64,000 bases of DNA, from assembly GCA_950106755.1 (NCBI GenBank), contig OX467082.1, forward strand, positions 49,246,588-49,310,587. Direction: 5' to 3'. The notes beneath the pieces were generated by a model. It ran no database searches, was not told the origin of the DNA, and saw nothing but the letters and a program-made list of their open reading frames with translations. This document shows positions 21,497-32,332 of the stretch, one piece after another. The stretch's first letter is position 1; each line of letters begins with the position of its first letter. The position numbers and the translations under genes were made by a program. The stretch is from Climacium dendroides. Its lineage: Eukaryota; Streptophyta; Bryopsida; Hypnales; Climaciaceae.

Positions 21497-22249
21497 TGGC
21501 CGATTAATGTTTTATTTAGTCATGGCTTTATTTTTAGGGTTTCAGGTTACCAAAAATAGGGTTCAGGGTTTTAGAACAAGAACAGGAACACGAACAGGAA
21601 CAGCAAACAGCAACAAGAATAGGAACAGCAAACAACAAGAGCAACAACAACAACAACAAACAACAAACACACGTATTAAACCTAAAACCCTAAACCACGA
21701 ACATCATTCGCTTCATTGTTACCAGATCATGACTAATTTTGGATTTGCTTCAATGGAAGATGACTAAGCAAGCAATAAGCAACCAAACAAGTCATGGTTG
21801 AAACATTCAAGCAAGCATGTAAGCAAGTCAAGGAAGAAGCATTCAAGCAAGCAAGCAATAAAATTAGAAATTTATTGACCACATACTTAAAAAATAGCAA
21901 CAGGTACCTCGCAGACAGCAGGTGCAGCTCAAAGATCACACCTCGCAACTCAAGTGGCTCTGTCCACACGAGAATGCCCTTATTGAAATTCCAATTATAC
22001 GAACAAAGAACAGAATAAAATCGCACCACAAAATCCTTGAAATTCAATCACACGGAAACAAAACCTTAATACAGCATAGCATCTAATATGAATCTCATCA
22101 AGCAAGGAACCGGCAACTTGTGAAATTAGCATTGCTCTCTGGCAAGCTCTCTGGCAATTTCTAGCAGCTTGAATTTAGGTTAAAAACGCGTGAAAAAAGA
22201 TTGGCAAAGTACCTGTTGAAACTAGGAATTCTGATTGTGTGCCTCCCAC

Positions 22250-22760
22250 TTTGCAGCTCAAGTGTCTCGCAACAATCCGCACGTCGGACCAAACAATCCA
22301 CACCTCGCACCTCGCACCTACGAGATTGCGTTGAGTTCGTAGCAATCCGCACCTTGCAGCAATCCGCACCTCGGACCAAACAATCCGCACCTCGCACAAC
22401 AGGTGCAACCCTAAATGTCGAACCGAGCAACAAGCACGAAGTACGAAGTACCTCGCAGCAAGCAATCCGCACCTCGCACAACAGGTGCACCTCGCACCAA
22501 GCAATCCGCACCTAGCGCCTCGCAATTCCAAATTTGAAGCATTGCTCAGAGCTCTCTCGACACGCTCCTCCGCTGCAGCCCAGGCGGCCAACAAAACTCT
22601 CCGCAATCCGCACCTCCCACCAAGCAATCCGCACCTCGCACCAAGCAATCCGCACCTCGGACCAAACAATGCGCACCTCGCACAGCAAGTGCAACCCTAA
22701 ACCTCGCACCTCGCAGCAAGCACCAAGCACCAAGCAATCCACACCTAGCGCCTCGCAATT
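22250..22760. repeat. GC-rich minisatellite of CAATCCGCACCTCGCACC words
   Basis: The word AATCCGCACCTCGCA, with spacers such as CCAAGC, occurs a dozen or more times. The Cys- and Arg-rich open frames here are only translations of the repeat. It lies in the presumed promoter region of the methyltransferase gene. Confidence 0.85.
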
Positions 22761-22850
22761 TCAAATGTGAAGCATTCCTCACAGCTCTCTCGCCGCACTC
22801 CTCCGTTGCAGCCTAGGCAGCCAACAGAACTCTCCACAATGAACTCAGTT
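22502..22850. repeat. Direct duplication of about 110 bp
   Basis: The segments near 22,508-22,610 and 22,747-22,850 match: both begin CCTAGCGCCTCGCAATT, then TGAAGCATT, CAGAGCTCTCTCG or CACAGCTCTCTCG, CTCCTCCG, GCAGCC and end CCAACA or similar followed by AAACTCTCC or GAACTCTCC. Spacing is about 240 bp, with minisatellite in between. Confidence 0.8.
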
Positions 22851-22859
22851 GTGGCCTCA

Positions 22860-23690
22860 ACGAAGAAACTAAAAAACAGCCAAACCAACAAAACTAAAAA
22901 AACTAGCAACAAATGCGCTGACCCTCTCCCCGCGCGGCGAAAGGAGGGTGACGACCGACCGGGGCTACACCAAGCTTCCAACCAGGGTCGGTATTAGGTT
23001 CGGGTTTAGGGTCGGGTAAAAGTTCGATTGCCGAGGCCACAGGGTCGGGAACCAAGTCCACAGGGTCGGGAACAGGGGCCGCAGGGTTGGACGTTGGTGC
23101 TACAGGCTTCTTTTCCATTTTTGAAGAAGTGCATATTGGCAATATAAAAAATGATATTGGTTTTCCAAATTGCAACATTCATCCATTTAAGGGAGCCAAC
23201 CCATTTTGACCACTTAAGCCATTTGGACTATTTGCACGGCTGATTTTTTCAAAACTTCCATTTCTACAAGTTTCGAAAGAGGCATTACAATGTAGGCATA
23301 ATTTTTGAGATGTTTTTTTGCAACATAAAATTATTGAGAATTTTAGTGGAAAATGGGCTTGCTTCTATTCTAATGATATAGCCCATTATCTTTCCAACAA
23401 TTTTGATTGCAATATTGAGACTCTCCTAAGCCAATTATATAGTGCGACAACTGCATAAAAAGTTGTGCCATATGTAATTGCTGCAAATTTTTTGTGCACA
23501 GTCAAAAAGGCAATGGTCTATACTACCAGAATGGGATGTCGGTTATAAATGGGTTGCCTCTTGTATTGGATGTATGGTATGGTTTTCATCCACAATTGGG
23601 CAATTTCATCTAATATATTTTTATATTTCAAAGTTGTCTAGCAATTTCATCCACTTTTTCTAGCATTTTCTATAATCTTTTTTAGGGCAA
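22860..23690. other. No recognisable gene
   Basis: A minus-strand frame at 22,903-23,178 contains a proline-rich VPDPVDLVPDPVAS repeat, but base use looks like simple repeat and there is no domain. The rest is AT-rich with nothing I can name. Confidence 0.4.
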
Positions 23691-24180
23691 TCCTTCCTTT
23701 TCATAAATCATAACAATCTTGCCCACTTAGAAGTTGAACTTTGCATGAATAAAAAAAAAATGGGAATAGAATGGGCCCTCCCCTTGAATGGTCCAAATCC
23801 TTCAAATGTCTTGCAATAATTAAAAAAGAATGCTCAAATAAATTTCAAGCAACTTGAAATTCGTGCTACACATTGGATTCCACATTAATTCTCAATGCTA
23901 GCCCATTTAGGAGTTAATTTACATGTGAAAAGGAAGGATTGCCAAGGATACGGCCGTTGTACCTTAACGGTTCAAAATTAAAAAGGTCATGGAATTTTGT
24001 AAGTGATTGCTCAAATTTTGATCAAGCAAGTTGTAAATAGTGGTACAAGCGACATCGTATGTTCATTTTCAATCTTGCCCACTTAGAAATTGAACTTTGC
24101 ATGAATAAAAAAAAAATGGGAATAGAATGGGCCTTCCCCTTGAATGGTCCATTCTATTCAAATCATGGCCTTATGGGATG
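23690..24180. repeat. Satellite-like repeat, period near 178 bp (set A)
   Basis: The word GCCCACTTAGAARTTGAACT and its variant GCCCATTTAGGAGTTAATTT begin at 23,721, 23,901 and 24,077, spacing 180 and 176 bp. The first and third units also share GAATAGAATGGGCC and CCCCTTGAATGGTCCA. An inverted copy of the poly-T and GGGCC part is at about 25,975-26,045. Confidence 0.75.
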
Positions 24181-24199
24181 AATTCATTAAATGGTAAAT

Positions 24200-25010
24200 A
24201 AAATATATATTAGTACAAGTTATGAATTAGATGAACTTTAAGATTTTATAATAAAAAAACACTACTAGTGCTTCTTTTATACATTTTTGGAAGCAAAATT
24301 AATATGTAATTCAATAACTCATGTGCTGTAGTATAGAAATACTAAAGTCCAGAAACCATGATGTATATGAAAATAATCAAACGCAAAAGACATGTACAAG
24401 TTGCATACTAATTGAACATTTAGATTTCATGATAAAACATTATTGATGGTCATTTCATTCATTTTAACACGCAAAAGAATTCTAATTGAATAAGTCATGT
24501 GCTGTAGTTTACAAATAATGAAGCCCAAAAGCCATGACATATATGAAAATAATAAATAAACGAAATACATGTACAAGTTGCATACCAGATGAACATCTAC
24601 ATTTCATGATAAAACTATATTAATTATTAAAGGTCCTTTTATGCATTTTGACATGCAAAAGAACTTCTAATTGAATAAATCATGTGCTGTAGTTTACAAA
24701 TAATAAATTCGAAAAGCCATGACATATATGAAAATAATAAAAACCAAAATACATGTACAAGTTACATACCAAATGAACATCTACATTTCATGATAAAACT
24801 ATATTAAAGGTCCTTTTATGCATTTTGACATACAAAAGAACTTCTAATTGAATAAATCATGTGCTGTAGTTTACAAATAATGAAGCCCAAAAGCCATGAC
24901 ATATATGAAAATAATAAAAACCAAAATACATGTACAAGTTGCATACTAAATGAGAAATTTAGATTTCATAATAAAACGAAACTAATGTTCCTTCTAGGCA
25001 CTTGGAGACA
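24200..25010. repeat. Satellite-like tandem repeat, period 176-185 bp (set B)
   Basis: ATGTGCTGTAG recurs at 24,321, 24,497, 24,682 and 24,859, each followed by AAGCCCAAAAGCCATGA-like words, ATATATGAAAATAAT, ACATGTACAAGTT and TTTCATGATAAAAC. Four units, about 80-90 percent alike by eye. No coding potential. Confidence 0.88.
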
Positions 25011-27480
25011 TGCCAAAACAAACTAATTGCAATAAATGGTACTGAGAGACTTCGAATTTTTATCCATATGAAATTGTAGTTCCATTTCGAATAATTAAAA
25101 GGTATGAAAGAAAAATATATTACAATCTACAAATTTATATTTATTGGGTTGAATTCAAAGAATCTTGTTACAAATCTTGAACCCAAATTTAAAATTAGGA
25201 ACATTCTAATTTAAGCTTATAATTCATAATTGAGAGTGTGATGTGAATGCATGGTGGACTCCACCATGATGGGTTCTCCAACTTCATCATTTCAATAATT
25301 ACTGTTCTTCACTTGAAGAGATGACCTCACCTTTTGCCACTTCCAAAGTTCATTGTATGTGTCAATTACCCAAATTTTCAGTTAAAAATGATTGTTTAGT
25401 CATGCGTTTATGTTTAAAAAAGTTGAAAAGTCTGTCATATAGGATCTTCATACACCATAATTATTATTTAGTGCAATAGGAAAGTCCTCTGCAAAGTGTG
25501 TTCATGATTCCATTGAACATCCAAAAAAATATACAATTACATAATTTTTAACATGAGTACCGAATGCATCTTTCAGTTTATGTGCTTATCTTTCTACATT
25601 CTCATGTGGAATGTAAAAATTCATGTAGTACATTGTAAAGAAACAAAAAATTATTTTATTTATTGTATGTGTACTTTGTTTTCAGTATAATGCCCAGCAC
25701 TAATTTGAATATAATGCCCACAACTAATTTGAACTTCCTTAATGAAAATTTTTCGCATTCACGTTTTAAATTTCATGACATTTTAAATTTTGGACATCTT
25801 CAGTCCAACGGCCATGAAACTTCTTTTGTCACGTGTACATGATTTATTAAATGGGCAAGCATTGAAAATTTGCTTGGAATCCAATGCATAACTTTAGTTA
25901 CAGTAATTTTAACTTGCTTCAAAGTTATTTGATTATTGACGTAACAAATTGCAAGACATTTTCAAATTTGGGCTTTGAAAGGGCCGGGCCCATTTCATTC
26001 CCAATTTTTTTTTATTCATGTAAAGTTGAATTTCTATGTGGGCACAAATCGGACATTATTCTAGAATATAATGCCCAGTAGCCACTAATTTTAACTTCCT
26101 TAATGAAAATGTGAGCATTCAGGTTAAAAATTTCATAAGAATGTCAATTTTGTATGTAAACACCCAATCCTTAAATTTAATTCTATGATTTCCAACAAGA
26201 TTCCTAAACTCCAATAAATATAAATTCAGAATTTGTACTCTAAAATGTTATTTACTTATCTTCCTCAATTTTGTATGTGAATGCTCATTTTCAACATTCT
26301 TAATTTCATCTTTGTGAATGATAAAACCGTGAATCTGGATTCTTTGCAGTAAATTCATGCTACTTTTATAGAAGTAGGTCTTGTACCATTATAGATTTCC
26401 TAAACCTTTTTATGATTGTTTACTACTTTTTGAGCACGATTGCTTGATTTAGAAGTTTCAATTTGAATTTGATAACTTTGTATGCAAACAAGTTTACTAT
26501 GGTTGCCTTTTGATTTCATAGGTAAGTTTAACATTTGTTAAAATGAATCTAAAAATTATTTTTTAAGGACACGATTGAAGTAGTAGTTGATTTGTTTTTA
26601 ATGATTGAAGTAGAAGTTGATGAAAATGAGGCATACAATTAAATTTCATAAAGAATCATAAGATAAGAACATTTGTTAGTATGAGTTGTATTTTCATAAA
26701 TACAAAACTTGAAAGTATTTGACATATATTATAGTCAAAGAGTACAAAGGAAGTAGAAATTTTAAATTATGTAACATTTATCATTATGTAACATTTATAA
26801 TTTGTGCCAGAACATGGGTCTACTATTCCTTGAACAAACACATTTTGTCTATTATTTCACAATAATGCTATTGTTATTTTAAAAAAATACATATTTTTAT
26901 GGATTTACCCCTCCAAAAACAACTTAGAACGTTATGAATAAGTTTGGTCTTCAATGTGACATTGAATTGTATTCGTCTACACGTATGCCTTTAAAGCTCC
27001 CTAACCAAATATTTAAATTTTCTGGCATCTATTCAATTTGGTACGTCAAAAGAATTAGCTTAGTGCCGTGGATTTCACATGACATACCCTCAAGCTTGAA
27101 ACCTAAAACCCTAAAAACCCTAATATCCTAAAACCTCAATGTGAACTTCGTGAAATGTAAAGTCTATTTAAGTATCTATTTATTAAGTATCTAAACTTTT
27201 AGAAGTGGAAACCTGAAATGCCGTGAGTGTAAAGTGGAATTGGAGTTTAGTTCCATGGACTCCATATAGAGTACTATTTTGAGGCGGTCAATATTTATTG
27301 AATTAAAAACGAGAAGGAATTTCCCCAATTGCAGTCACTGTAGAAGGAGAAGAATGTACCAACTTTAGAAACAGTTGCCTGAGGGCATCTTCCTTGGTGA
27401 ATAAAGTTGTCAGTCCAAATGACCCTTGACCATTTTTATCGAAGTGCGGAAAAGGCTAAAGGAATACAATAAGGCTACAA
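25011..27480. other. AT-rich gene-free centre of the element
   Basis: Only repeats are seen: ATAATGCCCA.CACTAATTT..AACTTCCTTAATGAAAAT appears near 25,685-25,750 and again near 26,065-26,110, and an AATTTATATTTATTGG word at 25,132 has an inverted partner near 26,205. It may be a later insertion between the two divergent transcription units. Confidence 0.5.
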
Positions 27481-27538
27481 ATAATAACTCCACTTGCCGT
27501 TCGTGACAATCTCCCATTCACAAGAAGACACGTCACCG

Positions 27539-27545
27539 TATAAAA
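27539..27545 (+). promoter_or_regulatory. TATA box of the DUF7869-type gene
   Basis: TATAAAA in the context GTCACCGTATAAAAGTCAACG. The downstream 400 bp are richer in G and C and carry a strong donor at 27,970, as expected for a non-coding first exon. Confidence 0.6.
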
Positions 27546-27969
27546 GTCAACGAGCAATAAAAACTTATTTCTTAAAAGGCTGCTGAATCCGTAACATCCG
27601 TGAGGAATTTGATTCATTCCTCTTTTAGGGTGCACCTGTAAGATTCCACCTGCAAAGGCATGAGGAATCCCAGAGCACCAGAAATTAGAAACAGGACGTT
27701 CAAATTGTTGGATTGGGTTGGCGCTTGTTTGTTCGCGCCAACAATCTGGGTTGCATCACCGAATCGCATGCACGTCCTTCCTCTTTCACCATTCTCTTGA
27801 ATCGAATCGTCGCATGTTTTTTGTTTCCGCACTTTGTGTGCATCTCGTTCACTTGCAGTGTTCTCCTCCGTGTCATGTTCTGGAGTCCCGATTCGTGAAC
27901 GCTTGCGTCTGTTTGGTTGTTATCCGCTGCTGTCGTAGCTCAAGAACTTCAACGTGAAACCTTGCCGGT

Positions 27970-28985
27970 AACGTACTTCTCCCTTCTACATCTGTTTTAC
28001 ATACTTCCATTCTGAACGTGAACGCTTGTCAGGATACATTCCGTCAAATGCTTCAGAAGCACACTTGATTGCGCAGGTCTTCATTTTTTCTAGATCGCAT
28101 TTCACATTGCAGCAATTGTACTTGAATTTCATTTGCAACCATTGTGCTTGAATATCATTTCGCAAAGTCTCTCCATCGTGCACGTCTAATGTTGTTCGTT
28201 ACTGGTTCCGTGAATTCCGGAATTACTAAAAATAGTAGTTTTGAGTTCAGCTTAGAAGTATGTATGGATTCCGATAAATACGGGATGTTCAGATGAATCA
28301 TCACCAAAGTTATGACTAGCAGTTTAGCGCGACTCGCGCTAAATTACGTTTCTGAAATCTCATACATAGTTTAGCGCGTGCCGCGCTAATGTATATTTCT
28401 GTTTTCTAATTCTAGACCTCGGGATATGAAGTACAGAATAGTCGCACTGCAATTCAGCGTGACTCGCGCTAAACTGGGTTTCTGTCTGATAAGCCTAAGC
28501 GAGGTAATTGATTTACGGAGTAACCCAACTATATTTCAGCGCGAGTCGCGCTAAAGTATGTTTGGGAAAAGTCCGTGAATTTCAGCGCGAGTCGCGCTAA
28601 GATTTTCCGTTTGATAATCTTGAACGGGGGATCGATATTCATTTTAGCGCGAGTCGCGCTAAAGTTTGCTCCCTCTAGTCAATCTGAATTAAAAAATAGT
28701 CCTGGTCCACGGGATTCATGTGCAGGGTAACTTAACTACATTTTAACTTATGCCTAGACAGTGCAGATTACAAACAATTACACGGATGAACAACTTTAGC
28801 GCGAGTCGCGCTAAACCATGATTCATGAATGAATAGAATTACAGTTTCCTACTATAGCAAAAGCGACACTAATGATTGTTTCTGTAGCACATTGACTTTA
28901 ATAATGAAAAGTTATGTTTTTATTTAAAATTACGCACCTGAACTTCAGCACTTATTCTTGTTTGTGATCTGTTCTTGATTTACAG
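27970..28985 (+). other. Probable 5' UTR intron of the DUF7869-type gene
   Basis: A donor (TTGCCG|GTAACGTAC) at 27,970 and an acceptor (TTGATTTACAG|AGAACATGG) ending at 28,985 frame about 1 kb with no coding potential. The acceptor lies five bases before the ATG at 28,991. The intron holds seven clear palindromic sites and one ruined one. Confidence 0.6.
28323..28872. repeat. Cluster of seven palindromic TTTAGCGCGA sites plus one decayed copy
   Basis: Sites start at 28,323, 28,370, 28,453, 28,535, 28,581, 28,643 and 28,795; a decayed copy is at 28,853. The sites at 28,323, 28,643 and 28,795 are perfect 21-bp palindromes. Six of seven have GAGTC or GACTC at the centre. Confidence 0.92.
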
Positions 28986-28990
28986 AGAAC

Positions 28991-31828
28991 ATGGCCTCAA
29001 ATTTTATACCAGATGACATCGTCGATTCATCGGATGATGAGTTCCAGGCTCTTGAGAGTATGAATGTTGGTGTTCCTGAGTGTGAAGGGCTTCCTCGCCG
29101 AATGTGGAACACAAGGTGTGTTACCTTGTACAATGGCGATGGCGTGCTTGTTGGAGAAGGGACTTGTCATAGCGTGGACTCTCAACTCGTACTTGGTGCC
29201 AATGGACCACTTGGAGACACGCACGTGTCTGTACACATTTCAAAGTCACACTCTGAAGTGGTCATTCCTCGAGAACGAGTGTACTCTTTGGTAGCTTGGC
29301 CAATTGAGCTCGTCCATTGTCATGGGGCGAGTCTGAAGGATCATGAAGCAAGGGACCATTTCAATCGTTCCCGAGAAGCGCTCTTGAACCCCCCTTCTTC
29401 TAAATCGGCGAGGCCCTATTCCAGTACCGTCAGAAACCCGCCTCGTGAGACTGCGTTGAAAACAAAGGAGTTTCTTACTCAGGGGTTGATCAATGCGGTG
29501 TCAAGCAAATTGTGCTGCAGTCAGAATTGCATTCAACCGTTTCCTAGGGAGAAAATACGAGCCTTTCGAGAACGCATGTATCGGAATTCAACTTTCAAGC
29601 ATAGAGCCTTCATGAAGACTGACGTGCACAGGCAGATCCATCGAGATGCACGCGGAAGGAGGATGGTAACAATTGAAGGAATAAATGTGTGTTTGCGCGC
29701 ATGGATGCATATTGCGGGGGTCGCAGAGTCTACTTTCTATTGCTACCTCAATTACATGAAGGCTGATAGGGAAGCAAGGGATCACGGGAACATGGGATTG
29801 CTCAAGCCTCGAGAGTATACCGAACAAGCCACGGCTTTATTGAAGTGCATTCTCGACAAGGAAGCCGATCACATGCCACATCGCTCTCGAACGTTGAAGG
29901 AAGGTGACAAGGTGGTGTCGAAGATTTTGCCGGCTTCTTTTCAGTGGAAGGACCAGTTGAAGAAAGTCAATGAAGCTAATGTGGCTTTTGGATTGAAAGA
30001 GATCTCAACTTCAAACTTGAGCAAGATAAGGTCGTCAAAGTTCCCGGAGTACGATGTGAAGAAGCCTGGGGACAATTTTGCAAGATGTGCTACTTGTGAC
30101 AAGTATAATGAGCTCGTGAAGGGCGCTATCTCGGGATCTCATACCGCCTTGAAGTAGTCAAGGATGTTGGATAAGCATCTACTCACAGCTCGTGCACACA
30201 GAGATGTTTATTATATCAACCGGGATTGGTCGTTCAAGTTTCCGCATGAGTGCGTTACAATCATACATGACAAGATGGATCATGCCAAGACCGCTTCTCC
30301 CGTCTTTTCGCACAAGAGTAAAGAGCTTGACGGCTTGATGAAGCTACCCGTTTCAGTGACGGGTATGATTGCGCACGGTCATGGTGATGTGCGCTATGCG
30401 CATTATGGCTTAGAAGTCTTCACCCATGACTCCAACTATACCATTGCTTCAATGGCAAAGTTGTTGCGAGATCTGGAGTTGATGCCGAAGTCTTCTTCGC
30501 GAGAGTTGTTCAAGAATTCAAAGTCCACAAATCTCTTTAAGGCTGTGTTAGAGGGTGCAGCAATGTGTGGCGCGTCTTTGCCGCCACCGCCAAGTAACTT
30601 AGCTCCGGCGGTGCCGCTGCCCTCTATCTTGAATGTTCAGATGGACAATGCAACTGGAGACAACAAGAATAGATATGTCTTCTGTTTTTGGTCTCTGCTT
30701 GTTGCAAAAAAGATCTTCCGGGAAGTTTATGTGAACTTCATGATTGTGGGTCATACGCATGATGACATCGACGCGCTCTTCGGAAGATGGAGCATGGATT
30801 TGAAGAAGGAGAACTTCCCTACAGTTCCTGCACTCATGAAGTCATTCATGGACGTGGATTCCATTCCCACTATCCCTCACCTCATCGAAGAAGTGCCCGA
30901 TTTCAAGGGCTTCATAGCGGGTTCATTTGAAGATGGCAATGAGATCCTTGTTGGGCATACAAGACCGCAACAATTGAAGTTCTTCTTGGATTCCAGTGGT
31001 TGCCCTGTCATGATGTAGAAACTCTTGTGCACTGATATTGATTGGCTAGGAAAAGATGGCAATGGCATCAAGTTGTGGAAAGAAGATGTTGAAGGAAGGA
31101 GTTTGTGGCCACGAGGTGTACCGTTGCCCGTTCCGTTGAAACCTATGAAAGACTTGGAGAACATCGTGAAAGGCGTGTCGGGGTTTGTGAAGTATTGGGA
31201 CAATTTGTGCAATGCGGACGTCACCGGGGAGTATCGGAGACGTTTTGAGCACGTGGTGAAGTATTGGCGTGGCGTGAAAGTAGCATTGATGGAACCGTTA
31301 CCCACATTTTCAACTTTGAAGGACGGTTTTTGGCCAAATACACGTGTTCAACCAAGTCGAGTGGATCAAATAGACGATGATGGAGAGGATCGTGAAGAAT
31401 TTGGAGAAGATGAACCATACGTTGGGCCAATAAGTGGTCGTCCAAATCCATCTTTCAGAGTAGCGCGAGACTTGTTTGAAGGCTATTTTGTTGCAGTTCG
31501 ACCTACTGAAGGTGACCTCCATCCTGTTTGGATTGGAAGGACATTGTCTAATCCAAACTGCGATCCAGAGAATCCGAACTGCGTTCTTATTCAATATTTT
31601 CGTCCGATGTCAAGGAATCAAGATGTCCAAGACTTCTACACCGGTTGGGACAGCGAAAGAGGTCTACGTTGGAAGGTTGATGAAACTGAAGGTCCAATGT
31701 GGCAGCACACGGATGCTCTTATGACAGCATGGAAGTCGAGGATCCAGAAGGACACTGTGGAGTGTATGATCAAGATCCCGGCTATACAAATCGAAGTCAT
31801 CAACGAAAGTCTGGCTTTGTATAATTGA
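28991..31828 (+). pseudogene. DUF7869-type protein, candidate DDE-like transposase
   Basis: One frame of 946 codons runs from the ATG at 28,991 to the TGA at 31,828, broken only by TAG at 30,155 and 31,016. N-terminal third: acidic start and a basic region. Middle: Cys pair FARCATCDKYNEL, then CVTIIHDKMDHAKTASP, SVTGMIAHGHGD, LNVQMDNATGDNKNRYVFCF and NFMIVGHTHDDIDALFGRW. The MDHAK, QMDN and HTHDDID acidic residues are ordered like a DDE/RNase H-fold catalytic set; from memory this block is the DUF7869 family. C-terminal: NFARCA-independent domain with VWIGRTLSNP, FYTGWDSERGLRWKVD. Related fragments occur at 35.2-41.2 kb and 51.3-51.9 kb. It is the best candidate mobility gene of the 18.5-kb element; family is fairly sure, catalysis is inference. 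Confidence 0.75.
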
Positions 31829-32176
31829 GAAGCCATAACCACATATCTATATAATTATGTGGCATGTTTTGTTTTGTATTTAACATCCTTATATTGTGTG
31901 TAATGGATGGAAATTATAGAAAGCCTAAGTTTCAATTATTGTGGTTTGGGTTTAGTGTTTGGTATGACCTCTATGTTTTGGATTGGATTTTAGTGTTTGG
32001 TATGACCTCTATGTTTTGGAAATGTACATCTTGTTTTTTATAAACAAGAGCACTCTATTTTCATTTTGATATATATTATTTTATTTATTTGAATTGACTA
32101 TATTTTTCCCCCATCATTTTCACTAGTTTTTTTTGCATAGTCGTGTTTTACACTTTCATTTTTATGCACTCATTTT
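31829..32176 (+). other. 3' flank of the DUF7869-type gene
   Basis: AT-rich, with a short direct duplication of TTTAGTGTTTGGTATGACCTC at about 31,950 and 31,990. It probably holds the poly(A) signals. No gene. Confidence 0.5.
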
Positions 32177-32327
32177 ACTCTCATTTTAATGGAAATTGTG
32201 CCTTCATACAAAAAAGTTTGTATTTGTCAACTTTAGTTGTTTGGAGCAAATCCATTCTTATAACTATCAAAATGGACAATATTATTTTGGGATACCCCAA
32301 TACTCCCATTTTTTTGAATATACCGTT
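32177..32327. repeat. Right terminal block of the 18.5-kb element
   Basis: Begins ACTCTCATTTTAATGGAAAT and ends at GAATATACCGTT. The same block (ACTCYCATTTTAATGGAAAT near one end, ACAATATTA and a TATATTC-type end at the other) recurs at 51,891-52,042 and 58,224-58,395. The last 28 bp form the right inverted terminus. Confidence 0.8.
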
Positions 32328-32332
32328 CCGGA
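32328..32332 (+). repeat. Target duplication CCGGA, right copy, of the 18.5-kb element
   Basis: Follows the right terminus GAATATACCGTT. Pairs with 13,804-13,808. Confidence 0.75.

Larger units (their letters stand above)
20629..22170 (-). promoter_or_regulatory. Leader and probable 5' UTR intron of the methyltransferase gene
   Basis: No coding sequence is visible upstream of the acceptor at 20,629. The stretch holds nine palindromic sites (20,783-21,496) and a CAACAAGAACAGGAAC-type simple repeat (21,570-21,670). The plus-strand gene at the other end of the element has the same arrangement: a leader intron loaded with these sites. The promoter probably lies near 22-23 kb but no clear TATA box was found. 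Confidence 0.45.
13809..32327. mobile_element. 18.5-kb composite DNA element with DUF7869, ParB-methyltransferase and phosphatase genes
   Basis: The element splits a MULE gene and is bounded by CCGGA copies and inverted ends: left ACAGTATATTCAATATTTTG and, on the minus strand from 32,326, ACGGTATATTCAAAAAAATG, with TGGGAGT shared a little further in. The right side carries a DUF7869-type gene, the left side a ParB-methyltransferase gene and an FCP1-like gene. A palindrome with half-sites TTTAGCGCGA and TCGCGCTAAA recurs 23 times inside and nowhere else that I saw in the window. The centre (23-27 kb) is AT-rich and may hold later insertions. Similar ends occur at 51,891-52,042 and 58,224-58,395, so the family is repeated. 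I do not recognise a named superfamily. Confidence 0.75.

Noticed and set aside
22161..22782. Several overlapping Cys- and Arg-rich open frames on both strands
   Set aside because: All follow the CCGCACCTCGCACC minisatellite; open in many frames because of the repeat, not because of coding.
20783..28872. Palindromes as bacterial-type operators or a CRISPR-like array
   Set aside because: Spacing is irregular, the spacers are not unique inserts of fixed size, and the surroundings are spliced eukaryotic genes.
28991..31828. TAG used as a sense codon throughout this element
   Set aside because: Possible in principle, but the same loci also carry TAA, TGA and frameshifts, so ordinary decay explains the stops better.
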